A stretch of DNA of 64,000 nt from assembly GCA_020621985.1 (NCBI GenBank), contig JAHRYS010000001.1:62001-126000 (forward strand). Reading direction: 5' to 3'. Positions within the stretch are counted from its first letter, which is position 1. Each line of letters opens with the position of its first letter. Below the pieces are notes generated by a model. It was given only the letters and a program-made list of their open reading frames with translations, was not told the DNA's origin and did not search any database. This stretch comes from Candidatus Ferrigenium altingense. GTDB lineage: Bacteria; Pseudomonadota; Gammaproteobacteria; Burkholderiales; Gallionellaceae. Shown here one piece after another: positions 33,616 through 47,834 of this stretch. Both the position numbers and the translations under genes were made by a program.

Positions 33616-34065
33616 TTAACCGATCACGAACAACGGCTGGCCGAACTCTACCGGCTGGCCGTTCTCCACCAGGATAGCCTTGATGACCCCGGTCTGATCC
33701 GCGTCGATTTCGTTGAGCAGCTTCATCGCCTCGATGATGCACAGAGTGTCGCCGCTGTTCACATTCTGGCCGACGTCCACGAAGGGCTTGGAGCCCGGCG
33801 AGGCGGAGCGGTAGAAGGTGCCGACCATCGGCGATTTCACCACATGGCCTTCAGGTGCGGCGGGTTTGGCGGGTTCCGCTGCCGGAGCGGCGGGTGGCGG
33901 TGCGGCAGGCGCGGCGGCGGGTTGCGGGGCAGCCGCATATATCTGCTGGGCGGCGGCGACGGTGCGTGTGATGCGGACGCGTTCTTCGCCTTCGCTGATC
34001 TCCAGTTCGGCAATGCCGGAACCTTCAACCAGCTCAATCAGTGTTTTGAGCTTGCGTAAATCCAT
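33616..34065 (-). CDS. accB: Biotin carboxyl carrier protein
   Basis: 149 residues: N-terminal [20 protein letters not shown], an Ala/Pro-rich hinge (about residues 40-75), then the biotinyl domain with the lysine in [10 protein letters not shown]. It carries biotin between AccC and the AccAD transferase. It is upstream of accC as usual, but the 292-bp gap with repeats is unusual for this pair, which is normally almost contiguous. Confidence 0.95.
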   Translation of the reverse strand: MDLRKLKTLIELVEGSGIAELEISEGEERVRITRTVAAAQQIYAAAPQPAAAPAAPPPAAPAAEPAKPAAPEGHVVKSPMVGTFYRSASPGSKPFVDVGQNVNSGDTLCIIEAMKLLNEIDADQTGVIKAILVENGQPVEFGQPLFVIG

Positions 34066-34097
34066 GATGCCCTCCTTAAAACGCTAGTTTTTATAGT

Positions 34098-34535
34098 TCA
34101 GTTTTTGTAGTTCAGCGCGTATTGCACTGCTGATTCGTAACCCGCAGCGCCCAGGCCGCTGATGACGCCGATGGCGAGATCGGAGAAAAACGATTCCTTG
34201 CGGAACGCTTCCCGCGCGAACACGTTGGAAAGATGTACCTCGATAAACGGGATCGCCACCGCCGCCAGCGCGTCGCGCAAGGCTACGCTGGTATGGGTAA
34301 ATGCCGCCGGATTAATGACGATGAACTGCGTGCCGTCGGCGCGCGCCTGCTGCACCCGTTCCACCAGCGCGGCTTCCGAGTTGCTCTGGAAGCAAAACAG
34401 GTTTGCGCCATTCGCGCCGGCTAATTTCATTAAACTTGCGTTAATTTCGTCTAACGTGACGCGCCCATACACATCCGGCTCGCGGCTGCCGAGCAGGTTC
34501 AGGTTGGGTCCGTGCAGTACAAGAATACTTTTCAT
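34098..34535 (-). CDS. aroQ: 3-dehydroquinate dehydratase, type II
   Basis: Third step of the shikimate pathway. 145 residues with the AroQ motifs [16 protein letters not shown], the lid-region Tyr, [16 protein letters not shown] and [14 protein letters not shown]. It is directly upstream of accB on the same strand, the common aroQ-accB-accC order. Confidence 0.96.
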   Translation of the reverse strand: MKSILVLHGPNLNLLGSREPDVYGRVTLDEINASLMKLAGANGANLFCFQSNSEAALVERVQQARADGTQFIVINPAAFTHTSVALRDALAAVAIPFIEVHLSNVFAREAFRKESFFSDLAIGVISGLGAAGYESAVQYALNYKN

Positions 34536-34600
34536 GTGCGCAGTTTGCCGTAAATTGGGGCGAATTGTCTAGTAGTTTGACGAAGATAACCGAGAAGGGC

Positions 34601-36484
34601 TTAAATTCCGGCAGCTTGCAGCGATTGCAGAAAGCGCGCGGCATCCTGGTAGCCGGTCACGCGAAAATCGCCCAGTTCCTTGCCCTGTGCATCGAAAAAC
34701 AGGATGGCGGGCGGGCCGTACAGGCCGAAGCGTTTGAGCAGGGCCTGGTCGGCTTCGCTGTTGGCGGTGACGTCCGCCTGCAGCAACAGCACCGGTTTGA
34801 GCTTGGCCTGTACGGCGGCATCGGCAAAGGTGAAGCGTTCCATTTCCTTGCAGGAGACGCACCAGTCGGCGTAGAAATCCAGCATGACTGTTTGTCCGCG
34901 CCCTTTGGCCTGGCCGCGCGCCTGGGCGATGCGCCGGTCGAGATCCGCGACATCCATGACGCGGGAGAATTGCAGCGTGGTGGGAGCCTGCGCTTCGGCG
35001 CGGCCGAGGTTGCCGAGCGGGCGCAGCAGGTCGCGCGCGCCGGACAGCGCGCCGACCAGATAAGCCACACCGAGCAGCAGGGCGATCAGGCCGATGCCCT
35101 TGAACAGCCTGTGCCAGCCGCCGGCGTTGTGCGGCAGGGTGTCCAGCGCGCGCAGGTAAATCCCGGAGAAGATCAGCAGCGCCGCCCACAGCAGCATCTG
35201 CACGCCGATCGGCAGCAGCGGCTGGACGATCCAGATCGCCAGGGCCAGCAGCATCACGCCAAAGATACTCTTCACCGCTTCCATCCACGCGCCGGCCCTG
35301 GGCAGCAAGACGCCTGCCGAGGTGCCGATCAGCAGCAGCGGCGCGCCCATGCCCAGCGCCAGCGCGAACAGGGCGACCCCGCCCAGCACGGCATCGTGCG
35401 TCTGGCCGATATACAGCAGCGCGCCGGCCAGCGGTGCGGCCACGCACGGCCCCATGATGATGGCGGACAATGCGCCCATCACGAACACGCCGGACAGGTG
35501 TCCGCCGTGCAGGCGATTGCTGGTGTCGGTCAGTTTGCTTTGCAACGCTGCCGGCAACTGAAACTCGTAAAACCCGAACATGGACAGCGACAGCAGCACG
35601 AACAGTGCGGAGAAACTGCCCAGCACCCAGGGCGTTTGCAGTGCGTTCGAAATCAGGCTGCCGGAAAACCCTGCGGCCACCCCGGCGGCGGCATAAGTGA
35701 TCGCCATGCCCATCACATAAGCCAGCGACAGGATGAAGGCGTGCATCCGGGTGATCTTGTGGCCGCGCCCGACGATGATGCCGGACAGGATGGGGATCAT
35801 CGGGAACACGCAGGGAGTCAGGGCGAGCAGCAGTCCCGCGCCAAAGAAGAAGGAAACGATCAGCCAGAAACTGCCGCCCTTGAAGAGTTGCGCGATCCTT
35901 GTGCCCTCATTCTGGGTGTTTCCGTTGTCCGGCAAGCCTGCCGAAGCCGGTGCGGCCGGCAGGGGCGTGATAGCCGAGGGCGGCGGCGCTTCGGTCAGCG
36001 CCGGGACGGACGGCGTGCGCTGGCCGGTTTTGGCATCCGGCAGATCAAGCGGTATCGCCTTTTTGATCGGCGGGTAGCATAGCCCCTCCTCGCTGCAACC
36101 CATATAGGTGGCGTTCAATGTCATGCCGGTGGCCGCATCGCGCGGGCGATCCAGGGTGATCTCGGCCTGGAACGAGCGATGGAACACTTCGGTGTTGCCG
36201 AAAGAGGGGTCTTGTTTCATTTCGCCCCTCGGCAGATTCACCGCCAAGATTTTGGCCGTGCCATCGCTGGCCTCGAACTTGATCTTGTCGCGGTATAGAT
36301 AGTAGCCCGGCGTCACGTTGAAGCTGGCTTGCAGGGTATAAGCATCGCGCACCGTGACTTGCAGGGCGAAAGCCTGATCCGGCGGCAGGAAATTGGGCTG
36401 CTTGCTGCCGCCCAGGCGATCCAGCAAGCCTGCATTTGCGGCGGGAGCCATAAAACATAACAGCAGAAGCAATACAAAACGCAT
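34601..36484 (-). CDS. dsbD: Thiol:disulfide interchange protein DsbD
   Basis: 627 residues with all three DsbD modules. The N-terminal periplasmic alpha domain has the Cys pair GCSEEGLCYPP. The eight-TM beta domain has Cys in LTPCVFPMIP and MGPCVAAPL. The C-terminal thioredoxin-like gamma domain has DWCVSCKEME. A signal peptide (MRFVLLLLLCFMAPAANAG) is present. It feeds electrons to periplasmic disulfide isomerases and cytochrome c maturation, a substantial need given the many cytochromes here. It is 3 bp after cutA. Confidence 0.95.
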   Translation of the reverse strand: MRFVLLLLLCFMAPAANAGLLDRLGGSKQPNFLPPDQAFALQVTVRDAYTLQASFNVTPGYYLYRDKIKFEASDGTAKILAVNLPRGEMKQDPSFGNTEVFHRSFQAEITLDRPRDAATGMTLNATYMGCSEEGLCYPPIKKAIPLDLPDAKTGQRTPSVPALTEAPPPSAITPLPAAPASAGLPDNGNTQNEGTRIAQLFKGGSFWLIVSFFFGAGLLLALTPCVFPMIPILSGIIVGRGHKITRMHAFILSLAYVMGMAITYAAAGVAAGFSGSLISNALQTPWVLGSFSALFVLLSLSMFGFYEFQLPAALQSKLTDTSNRLHGGHLSGVFVMGALSAIIMGPCVAAPLAGALLYIGQTHDAVLGGVALFALALGMGAPLLLIGTSAGVLLPRAGAWMEAVKSIFGVMLLALAIWIVQPLLPIGVQMLLWAALLIFSGIYLRALDTLPHNAGGWHRLFKGIGLIALLLGVAYLVGALSGARDLLRPLGNLGRAEAQAPTTLQFSRVMDVADLDRRIAQARGQAKGRGQTVMLDFYADWCVSCKEMERFTFADAAVQAKLKPVLLLQADVTANSEADQALLKRFGLYGPPAILFFDAQGKELGDFRVTGYQDAARFLQSLQAAGI

Positions 36485-36487
36485 GGG

Positions 36488-36817
36488 TTATTCCTTGGGA
36501 GCGATGGTTTCCCGGCTTACCCAGTCCAGATAGGCGGGCAAACCGGCTGTTACAGGGACAGCGATGATTTCGGGAAGTTCGTAAGGATGCGCCGCGCGGA
36601 TCAGTTGCTCAAGGCGCGGATAGGCGGCGCGCGTGGTTTTGATCAGCAGCGGCACTTCGGTGGCGGTCTCGATATTGCCCTGCCAGCGGTAAGTCGAGGT
36701 GCAGGGCGCAAGCTGGTTCACGCAGGCCGCAGCCCGCTCTTCAATCAGCCGCCGCGCCAGTTGCCCGGCGGCTTGCGTATCCGGCAGGTTGGTAATGACA
36801 AGTAAAACGTCGTCCAT
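36488..36817 (-). CDS. cutA: Divalent-cation tolerance protein CutA
   Basis: 109 residues from ATG 36817, a trimeric ferredoxin-like fold: VITNLPDTQAAGQLARRL, AAACVNQLAPCTSTYRWQG, EVPLLIKTT and PYELPEIIAVPV. It occurs with dsbD in many proteobacteria, as here. The frame is open upstream, but that part falls in the repeat at 36835. Confidence 0.93.
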   Translation of the reverse strand: MDDVLLVITNLPDTQAAGQLARRLIEERAAACVNQLAPCTSTYRWQGNIETATEVPLLIKTTRAAYPRLEQLIRAAHPYELPEIIAVPVTAGLPAYLDWVSRETIAPKE

Positions 36818-36834
36818 AATATTAAAAACGGCGA

Positions 36835-36970
36835 TTAGCCACGGATATACACGGATTGCCACCGATAAAACAAAATATTGTGGAAGAATCCGCCATTCGC
36901 CCGGATGCAAGGATAGATAACGAATCGGTCCATTGATAATCTGTGTTCATCCGTGTAAATCCGTGGCTAA
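36835..36970. repeat. Short inverted-repeat element (MITE-like)
   Basis: Starts TTAGCCACGGATATACACGG and ends with the near-exact inverse (CCGTGTAAATCCGTGGCTAA). The 136-bp interval has no coding potential. The end sequence (CCACGGAT.TACACGGAT) is a widely dispersed bacterial repeat. It fills the cutA-holA gap. Confidence 0.7.
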
Positions 36971-36979
36971 ATTGCATGT

Positions 36980-37981
36980 TTATTTCGCGAAGCGCAGTCC
37001 CAGTTGCAGCAACTCGTCCCACACGTCGCCCTGGCGCAGGCCCTTGATGGTCTTGTCCAGCCGCGCGGCCTGAAGCATGGCGCGCTCGATATGCGGAAAC
37101 TTCAGGCGCCGCGCCGCATGCTCGATCAGGGGCTGCCGGTCCTTGCGCACCCGCATGTCGCGCAGGGCGTTGCCGAGGTTGCCGCCGTGCTGCACCGCTT
37201 GCAGCACCTTGCCCAGCGTGCGGATATCTTCGCTGACCGCCCATAGCACCAGCACGGTGGCGGTGCCCTCGGCGCGCAGCCCGTCGAGGATGCGCGCGAA
37301 ACGCGCCGCATTGCCGCTCAGCATGGCTTCGGAGAGCTTGAAAATATCGTAGCGCGCCACATCCATCACCGCATCATTGACCTGCTCGAACGACAGTTGC
37401 CCGGCCGGGAACAGCAGCGCGAGCTTCTGGATTTCCTGGAACGCCGCGAGCAGGTTGCCTTCGCAACGGTCGGCGAGAAATTCCAGCGTGGGCTCGTCGG
37501 CGGTCTGCTCCTGCCGCTTCATGCGCCCCGCTATCCAGCGCGGCAGCGCACCGCGCGGAATATCGTCGGCGGAAACCATCACGCCGTGCCGCTCCAGTGC
37601 GCCGAACCACTGGCTCTTCTGCGCGCTCCAGTCCAGCTTGGGCAGGGAGATCAGCGTCAGGATGTCCGGGCTCAGGTCGGCAACATAGTCCTGCAACGCC
37701 TGCCCGCCTTCCGTGCCGGGCTTGCCGGACGGGATGCGCAGGTCGATGATCTTGCGCTCGGCGAACAGCGACAGGCTTTGCGCGCTGTTGCGCAACTCGC
37801 CCCATTTGAAATGCTGTTCGGCGATGAAGGTCTCGCGCTCGCTGTAGCCGGCCGCGCGCGCCGCCGTGCGGATGCTGTCCGCCGCCTCGACCGCCAGCAG
37901 CAGCGCGTCGCCGTACACCACATACAGCGGCTTGAGGCCCGAGGCAAGGTGGCGCGGCAGGTCTTCGCTACTGATCGGCAT
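36980..37981 (-). CDS. holA: DNA polymerase III subunit delta
   Basis: Clamp-loader subunit that opens the beta clamp. 333 residues with the HolA start (LPRHLASGLKPLYVVYGDA), LTLISLPKLDW, and the later RWIAGRMKRQ and LLAAFQEIQKLALLF segments of the AAA+-like fold. It follows lptE with a 4-bp gap in the conserved leuS-lptE-holA order. Confidence 0.95.
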   Translation of the reverse strand: MPISSEDLPRHLASGLKPLYVVYGDALLLAVEAADSIRTAARAAGYSERETFIAEQHFKWGELRNSAQSLSLFAERKIIDLRIPSGKPGTEGGQALQDYVADLSPDILTLISLPKLDWSAQKSQWFGALERHGVMVSADDIPRGALPRWIAGRMKRQEQTADEPTLEFLADRCEGNLLAAFQEIQKLALLFPAGQLSFEQVNDAVMDVARYDIFKLSEAMLSGNAARFARILDGLRAEGTATVLVLWAVSEDIRTLGKVLQAVQHGGNLGNALRDMRVRKDRQPLIEHAARRLKFPHIERAMLQAARLDKTIKGLRQGDVWDELLQLGLRFAK

Positions 37982-37985
37982 GGGG

Positions 37986-38474
37986 TTATTGCGGCTGCGG
38001 TTTGGCGCGGCTCAGGCGGCGCACGATCTGCTGCACCATGTCGGAGCGCATGCTCTGGTAGAGCAAGGTTTCTTCGGCTTCCTTGGCGAGAACCTTGGTG
38101 TCGTCATAAACGTAGTCGCGGCGCAGCATGACTTCCTCGGCGGGGATCCAGTCCTGCCCCTTGAGGTCGTAAGCGCGCAGGGAGACGCGGTAGCGCAACT
38201 GGAATTCGTTCACGCGCCCGCTGCCGCCCAGCGTGAGAATTTGTTTCTCGGGAATCTCGCTGACGATGTTGAGCACCACATCGGCCTGTTCGGCCGTGCT
38301 CACCAGCTTCACCTTGTTGGCTTCCAGATTGCGGCGCAGGTCGGCGATGAAGGGCGTGCCGGAGTTGGCAGCATCCAGATATAAGGTATTGAACGGCATT
38401 CCCGCCTGTCCGCGCAGGTGGAAGCCGCAGGCAGTCAGCAGTAAAGACATTAACAATAATATAAGCAGACGCAC
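37986..38474 (-). CDS. lptE: LPS-assembly lipoprotein LptE
   Basis: Outer-membrane lipoprotein that plugs LptD for LPS insertion. 162 residues from GTG 38474, preceded by AGGGG. A TTG and a GTG a few codons upstream are weaker alternatives. Signal peptide with lipobox LLLTACGFHLRG; the mature part has the LptE fold (LRYRVSLRAYD, LLRRDYVYDD-like segment, SMRSDMVQQIVRRL). Confidence 0.93.
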   Translation of the reverse strand: MRLLILLLMSLLLTACGFHLRGQAGMPFNTLYLDAANSGTPFIADLRRNLEANKVKLVSTAEQADVVLNIVSEIPEKQILTLGGSGRVNEFQLRYRVSLRAYDLKGQDWIPAEEVMLRRDYVYDDTKVLAKEAEETLLYQSMRSDMVQQIVRRLSRAKPQPQ

Positions 38475-38497
38475 AATTTCACCCCTACGCACCAATG

Positions 38498-41347
<2,850 letters not shown>

Positions 41348-41572
41348 TTAGCCAAGCGCTGGAAAAACTTTGGAAACGATGCCGAAGGAAAGAGGAAGGG
41401 TGGCGGAAACGAAGCACAGTCGCCGCCGGGAGCGTGGCTCGACGAGAGTGTAAACGGGGAATTCAAGGCGGTTTGTGACATGCTGGAGGCAAGTGCAGGT
41501 AGTGGTGCAGGGGGCTTTGTTATAAAATCGCGGTCATCCAAGAATTTTTATATTGTCCCAGGAGAAATCACC

Positions 41573-42475
41573 ATGTCGCGCAAGCACCCCGTCATTGCTG
41601 TCACCGGATCTTCCGGCGCAGGCACTTCCACCGTCAAACGCGCTTTCGAAAACATTTTCCGCCGCGAGAAGATTGCCGCAGCCATCATCGAAGGCGACAG
41701 CCTGCACAGCCTGGACCGCATGGCGTTCCGCGCCGCCGTCGCCGAAGCCGCGAAGGCGGGCGACTTTTCGTTCAGCCACTTCGGCCCGGAAGCCAACCAC
41801 TTCGACAAGATCGAGGAAACGTTCAAGGTCTATGGCGAAACCGGCACATCCCGGCGCCGCTACTACGTGCACAGCGAAGATGAGGCAGTCTTGCACAACA
41901 AACACTTCGGCCTGACCGACCTGAAGCCGGGCCAATTTACCCCATGGGAAGACATCGAGGCGAATTCCGACCTGCTGTTTTACGAAGGCCTGCACGGCCT
42001 GGCAACGGACGGCGATATCGATGCGGGCAAATACGTGGATTTGGGCATCGGCGTGGTGCCGGTGGTCAATCTGGAGTGGATCCAGAAGATCCACCGCGAC
42101 AAGGAAGAGCGCGGCTATTCGGCGGAAGCGACCGTGGACACCATCCTGCGCCGCATGCCGGACTACGTCAAATACGTCACCCCGCAGTTCTCGCGCACCC
42201 ACATCAACTTTCAGCGCGTCGCGACGGTGGACACCTCCAACCCGTTCGTCGCGCGCGACATCCCCACGCTGGATGAAAGCTTCGTGGTGATTCGCTTCAA
42301 TAAACATATCCTCCAATCCGACTATATTGATCTTCGTTACTACCTCAGCATGGTCCACGACTCCTTCATGTCGCGCCCCAATACCCTGGTGGTGCCTGGC
42401 GGCAAGATGAGTTTTGCGATGGAACTCATCCTGACCCCGATCCTGCACGAGATGATCGAGAAGAAGAAACTGTAA
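41573..42475 (+). CDS. prk: Phosphoribulokinase
   Basis: Calvin-cycle enzyme making ribulose-1,5-bisphosphate. 300 residues from ATG 41573 (AGGAG RBS), with P-loop VTGSSGAGTSTVKRAF, IIEGDSLH, FYEGLHGL and VPVVNLEWIQKI, the short proteobacterial form. The frame is open far upstream, but that stretch is a leuS shadow. TATAAA at 41520-41525 is a possible -10. RuBisCO genes are not in this window. Confidence 0.95.
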   Translation: MSRKHPVIAVTGSSGAGTSTVKRAFENIFRREKIAAAIIEGDSLHSLDRMAFRAAVAEAAKAGDFSFSHFGPEANHFDKIEETFKVYGETGTSRRRYYVHSEDEAVLHNKHFGLTDLKPGQFTPWEDIEANSDLLFYEGLHGLATDGDIDAGKYVDLGIGVVPVVNLEWIQKIHRDKEERGYSAEATVDTILRRMPDYVKYVTPQFSRTHINFQRVATVDTSNPFVARDIPTLDESFVVIRFNKHILQSDYIDLRYYLSMVHDSFMSRPNTLVVPGGKMSFAMELILTPILHEMIEKKKL

Positions 42476-42493
42476 ATCCCGGCGGCTGCAACG

Positions 42494-42526
42494 ACGGGGA
42501 ATCGGGCCAACCGGTTCCCCGTTTTC
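42494..42526 (+). terminator. Rho-independent terminator of prk
   Basis: ACGGGGAA (42494-42501) pairs with TTCCCCGT (42515-42522), followed by TTT. An inner CGG/CCG pairing extends the hairpin. Confidence 0.75.
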
Positions 42527-42578
42527 GTTTGTTGATGCGGCAAGGCGGCACAGCGCTATCCTGTGGGATAATTGCGCC

Positions 42579-44747
<2,169 letters not shown>

Positions 44748-44995
44748 CGGAAAACTCTCGCAGACGGCGCCATTCACCTGTTTGCCGTATTAAAAAACCT
44801 GAAACTTCCAAAGCCGGCTAGGCCGAAATATATATGCATTTCGGCATATTGACGAACGACGGGGTTATTGTGACACTGCGCGTCGAGTTGGGTGAATGGA
44901 ATTGGTGGAGTGGGAGTTTGGGAATCTTGAAAACAGTGTGTGCTTGGCACCTGTTATCTAGGTTTTTATCTATTTTGGAAGGATAAGGGAAACCT

Positions 44996-45478
44996 ATGGC
45001 CCTTCGTTTCGACAAGCTTGTCAGTGCCATCTCTCGCGCAGCCTTGGAGGCGCAAAACCATATCCAAAGAGCGCACATTGGCGACCTTCACAACTATTTC
45101 GATAGTGAGGGCAAGCCGATCTTTGTCAAATTAAGCATCCCCCGGAGGAACCATGAAACAGGCCGCGATGAGTTCATGGAAGTTAACGTACCTCTAATCA
45201 CTTTGGTCAGTCCCAGCCAGATGTCGATAAAGGAAATGCAGGTAACGATGCAGATTGATCTCAGCGCTTTGGATGATGATACCCCCCAGTCAAAGGAAAC
45301 GCGGAGGCAGGCCAAGTACAAGTGGACGCATGCCGAGCAAGAAGCGCCTCTCGCCGCAGCTACGGCAGTGGGGAAGCCGGGCGCAGGCAACACGGCCCAA
45401 ATCACCCTAAGGATCGCAGCCGAAGAAACTTCGGAAGGGCTGGCGAGGCTTTTGGTTCATCTCAATAAATCTTTATAA
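44996..45478 (+). CDS. DUF2589-associated protein (cassette gene 1)
   Basis: 160 residues, no signal peptide or TM segment. Begins MALRFDKLVSAISRAALEAQ, has a beta-rich middle (KPIFVKLSIPRRNHE, VNVPLITLVSPSQMSIKEMQ, VTMQIDLSAL) and a C-terminal ITLRIAAEETSEGLARLL. The C-terminal EGLARL and the central VPLITLV resemble the following DUF2589 protein, so the two are probably related partners. Function unknown. RBS is an AAGGGAA stretch. Confidence 0.75.
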   Translation: MALRFDKLVSAISRAALEAQNHIQRAHIGDLHNYFDSEGKPIFVKLSIPRRNHETGRDEFMEVNVPLITLVSPSQMSIKEMQVTMQIDLSALDDDTPQSKETRRQAKYKWTHAEQEAPLAAATAVGKPGAGNTAQITLRIAAEETSEGLARLLVHLNKSL

Positions 45479-45504
45479 CCCGCAACTAAAAGGAGGGCTC
45501 AATC

Positions 45505-46395
45505 ATGTCAGTAATGGGAAATGAATTCAGCGGATTGCCGATTGCGGAACTGATCGGTGGACCACTTAAAGCAGCGTGCGATGCGCAGGTCCGCCTGGCA
45601 AAAGCCACGGCGGATTTCATCAACACGGTCGGGTTCAATCCGGTGCTAGATGCCAATAACAATCCGACGGGGAAACTTGAGCCGAGGCAGGTGGATTTCT
45701 CCTTCTGGAAACCACTGCCAATCGTTCCAATTGTAAATATAACAGGAGTGGCTGTCACAAATGCCGGTTCGGGATACACTTCAGCTACCACCGTAAATTT
45801 GGGTGGGGGCGGAGGCACTGGTGCTAGCGCTACCGCAACCATATCGGGCGGCAAAGTGACAGGGGTGACAATCACTGGTGGCGCCGGTTATACCTCGGCT
45901 CCCACGATTTCCTTCTCCGATAGTGGTGGTGGTACTGGCGCCACCGCCGTAGCCCTTGCCTCGCCGGATACAACACAAAACAGCGTTGCCCAAGTCCAGA
46001 AAGTTGTCTTGTCCGTTCCATTCCTCGCCATCGTCAATACCCCGGCCCTGATGGTGAAAACGGTCGATATCTCCTTCGACATGGAGGTCAAATCATCCGA
46101 ATCGCATAAGGACGAATCGAGCATGGAAGCTGGCTTGGATGCCTCGGCCAAGGCGGGTTGGGGTCCGTTCAGTGTAGAGGTCAAGATACATGGGGCGGTC
46201 GCAAGCAAGCAGGAGAACACCCGCAGCACCGATCGGTCGGCCAAATACCATGTGCAGGTGCAGGCGCGCGATGACGGCATGCCCGAAGGGCTTTCTCGCG
46301 TGCTCGATATTCTGCAAAAGGCCATTGCGCCGGTCAGCACAGGCCCGGCGGTTACCCTGGCAAGTGCAAAAATCGCCCAAAAAGTTCTCACCTAG
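45505..46395 (+). CDS. DUF2589 protein with inserted Gly-rich tail-fibre-like repeats (cassette gene 2)
   Basis: 296 residues. The ends match DUF2589: FSGLPIAELIGGPLKAACDA at the start, then VPFLAIVNTPALMVKTVDIS, FDMEVKSSES, KYHVQVQARDDGMPEGLSRV and LDILQKAIAP. Residues about 80-155 are an extra segment with two units of the NAGSGYTSATTVNLGGGGG / GGAGYTSAPTISFSDSGGG type, seen in phage and virion-like surface proteins. No signal peptide. RBS is AGGAGG. It may be a self-assembling structural protein with a display insert; this is inference. Confidence 0.8.
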   Translation: MSVMGNEFSGLPIAELIGGPLKAACDAQVRLAKATADFINTVGFNPVLDANNNPTGKLEPRQVDFSFWKPLPIVPIVNITGVAVTNAGSGYTSATTVNLGGGGGTGASATATISGGKVTGVTITGGAGYTSAPTISFSDSGGGTGATAVALASPDTTQNSVAQVQKVVLSVPFLAIVNTPALMVKTVDISFDMEVKSSESHKDESSMEAGLDASAKAGWGPFSVEVKIHGAVASKQENTRSTDRSAKYHVQVQARDDGMPEGLSRVLDILQKAIAPVSTGPAVTLASAKIAQKVLT

Positions 46396-46398
46396 GTC

Positions 46399-46689
46399 AT
46401 GCTCGATATTTCGGAAGTAGGCTATGTGAAGCGGGTAGTTATCGGGAGCAACAATCCCACCAACATGCAAAGCGAGGAGCAAGTCGCCGCTTCCATGAAC
46501 CTTCTGAACCGCTGCCTTACCGATACGCCGAAGGGGAGGATACTGGGCATCGAGAAGAGCTTCAGCATCTTGCAGGTCGGTGAACATAACGTTGTACTGC
46601 AATGGTTGACGTACCATATTGGCTTCGCCAGACCCCCCTATTGGCTTGAAGAAGAGGGCGCGCAAAACCAGCCGGGGAACAATGGCTGA
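46399..46689 (+). CDS. Small cassette protein of unknown function (gene 3)
   Basis: 96 residues, starting 3 bp after the DUF2589 stop. Contains YVKRVVIGSNNPTNMQSEEQ, a likely helix AASMNLLNRCL, GRILGIEKSFSILQVGEHNV and VVLQWLTYHIGFARPPYWLE. No signal peptide or TM segment. Not recognised. It overlaps gene 4 by 8 bp, so it is translated with it. Confidence 0.7.
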   Translation: MLDISEVGYVKRVVIGSNNPTNMQSEEQVAASMNLLNRCLTDTPKGRILGIEKSFSILQVGEHNVVLQWLTYHIGFARPPYWLEEEGAQNQPGNNG

Positions 46690-47095
46690 CACAAAATACG
46701 CGCCTGACCCCGTTGCTGCGGAGGAGGTGTTGCGGGTGCTGGCGGAAGCATTTTTCGCGGCCCGGAAGAGCCTTACCCAGAGGGAGCAGGAATTGACCGA
46801 AGGGTACGGGGAATACGCCAGTGAGGGTTTCTCGCTCAGGGAAAACCGTTTGATCATGGCATCCGGCAAGGCGGCGGATGACCCGGACTTGATCCCCACG
46901 CTGGGAATGACACCACTACACAAACACCGGTTGACGGAACTGGCAGCTGAATTCGCGCTGGTGGGAGAACCGCCACACGCAGCCTTCGTGAGGATCTCGG
47001 AAAATGCGGACTGTATTCTTGCCGAGATCCATGTGGATGGAAAGATCGTAATGCAGCGAGAACTTTCGGAAACATTAAGGAAAGCCCGCAAGTGA
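46682..47095 (+). CDS. Unknown cassette protein (gene 4)
   Basis: 137 residues from ATG 46682; the longer upstream frame overlaps gene 3 and is not used. Helical N-terminus (AAEEVLRVLAEAFFAARKSL), a middle GKAADDPDLIPTLGM, and a C-terminal alpha/beta part ending DGKIVMQRELSETLRK. No recognised motif, signal or TM segment. Confidence 0.65.
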   Translation: MADTKYAPDPVAAEEVLRVLAEAFFAARKSLTQREQELTEGYGEYASEGFSLRENRLIMASGKAADDPDLIPTLGMTPLHKHRLTELAAEFALVGEPPHAAFVRISENADCILAEIHVDGKIVMQRELSETLRKARK

Positions 47096-47135
47096 AAATA
47101 GCTGGTGGAACGATTTTCAGTACCGGGGAGTGGCG

Positions 47136-47834
47136 ATGAAGACGCTAAAGAACGGAAGCCGCAGCTTCGAAGTTGAATTCTTGCAACGCCTTTTGAATAA
47201 AGCGGCGGACCGGGATGGCGCGCGTGGTGTGCGACTACTGGAAGATGGCGTATTCGGGCCGAAAACTGAGATGGCTCTCCGCGCCTTTCAAGGCCGCCAC
47301 AGGCCGCTTGTCATTGACGGTATCGCGGGAAGCCAAACATGGAAAGAACTGGGGCTTCGCTTTGAAAAGGAGCATGCAAAGGTCATTCTTTTCGGCCAAC
47401 CTAGCGATCACAGTTGCTGGGCAGCGGCCGCCACCATGATCTTGGGAAATGAAAGCGTTGGGCCGGGCGGCGCAAGACTCGCGCCTTCAGGCGGCCTTCC
47501 GGTCAACATTGAGAATTATCGGGCGTTTGCCGACAGTCTTGGATGGAGGATGCTTGGCAGTTCACCGTCAGTGATGGAAATGGTCAACTTGATTCAAAGC
47601 ACTCCGGCCTGGATTAGCGGAGGCGGCGCCGGGTGGGCGCATGCGGTCGTTGTGAGCGGCGTGTATAGCGACGGCGACGGAAGCGGAACCGGCACGATGT
47701 TCCGCATCCACGACCCGTGGCCGATGGGAAAGGGAATGATCTACGGAACGTTTGCCGTTCCTTTCACCATGCTGGCGGCTGATAGCAAAACGCGGGTCAA
47801 CACCTCCCTCGACTTCGTACTAGTGCCGAGATAG
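47136..47834 (+). CDS. Peptidoglycan-binding + papain-like cysteine peptidase (cassette gene 5)
   Basis: 232 residues from ATG 47136 (GGGGAG RBS). Residues about 1-75 are a PG_binding_1 domain (NGSRSFEVEFLQRLLNKAA, FGPKTEMALRAFQGRHRPLV). Residues about 85-232 are a C39/C70-like papain fold with Cys in DHSCWAAAATMIL, His in GWAHAVVVSG and Asp in FRIHDPWP. No signal peptide, so export would need another route, or the target is intracellular. It ends 28 bp before repeat copy B. It could process the DUF2589 partners or attack cell walls. Confidence 0.8.
   Translation: MKTLKNGSRSFEVEFLQRLLNKAADRDGARGVRLLEDGVFGPKTEMALRAFQGRHRPLVIDGIAGSQTWKELGLRFEKEHAKVILFGQPSDHSCWAAAATMILGNESVGPGGARLAPSGGLPVNIENYRAFADSLGWRMLGSSPSVMEMVNLIQSTPAWISGGGAGWAHAVVVSGVYSDGDGSGTGTMFRIHDPWPMGKGMIYGTFAVPFTMLAADSKTRVNTSLDFVLVPR

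Noticed and set aside
34565..36082. Long plus-strand open frame opposite dsbD (505 codons)
   Set aside because: Gln/His/Arg-rich shadow caused by the high GC content of dsbD; no RBS, domain or signal, while dsbD is complete with all Cys motifs.
44941..44960. Sigma-54-like promoter (TTGGCAC...) before the DUF2589 cassette
   Set aside because: The -24 part resembles the consensus, but the -12 GC element is missing (TTAT instead of TTGC).
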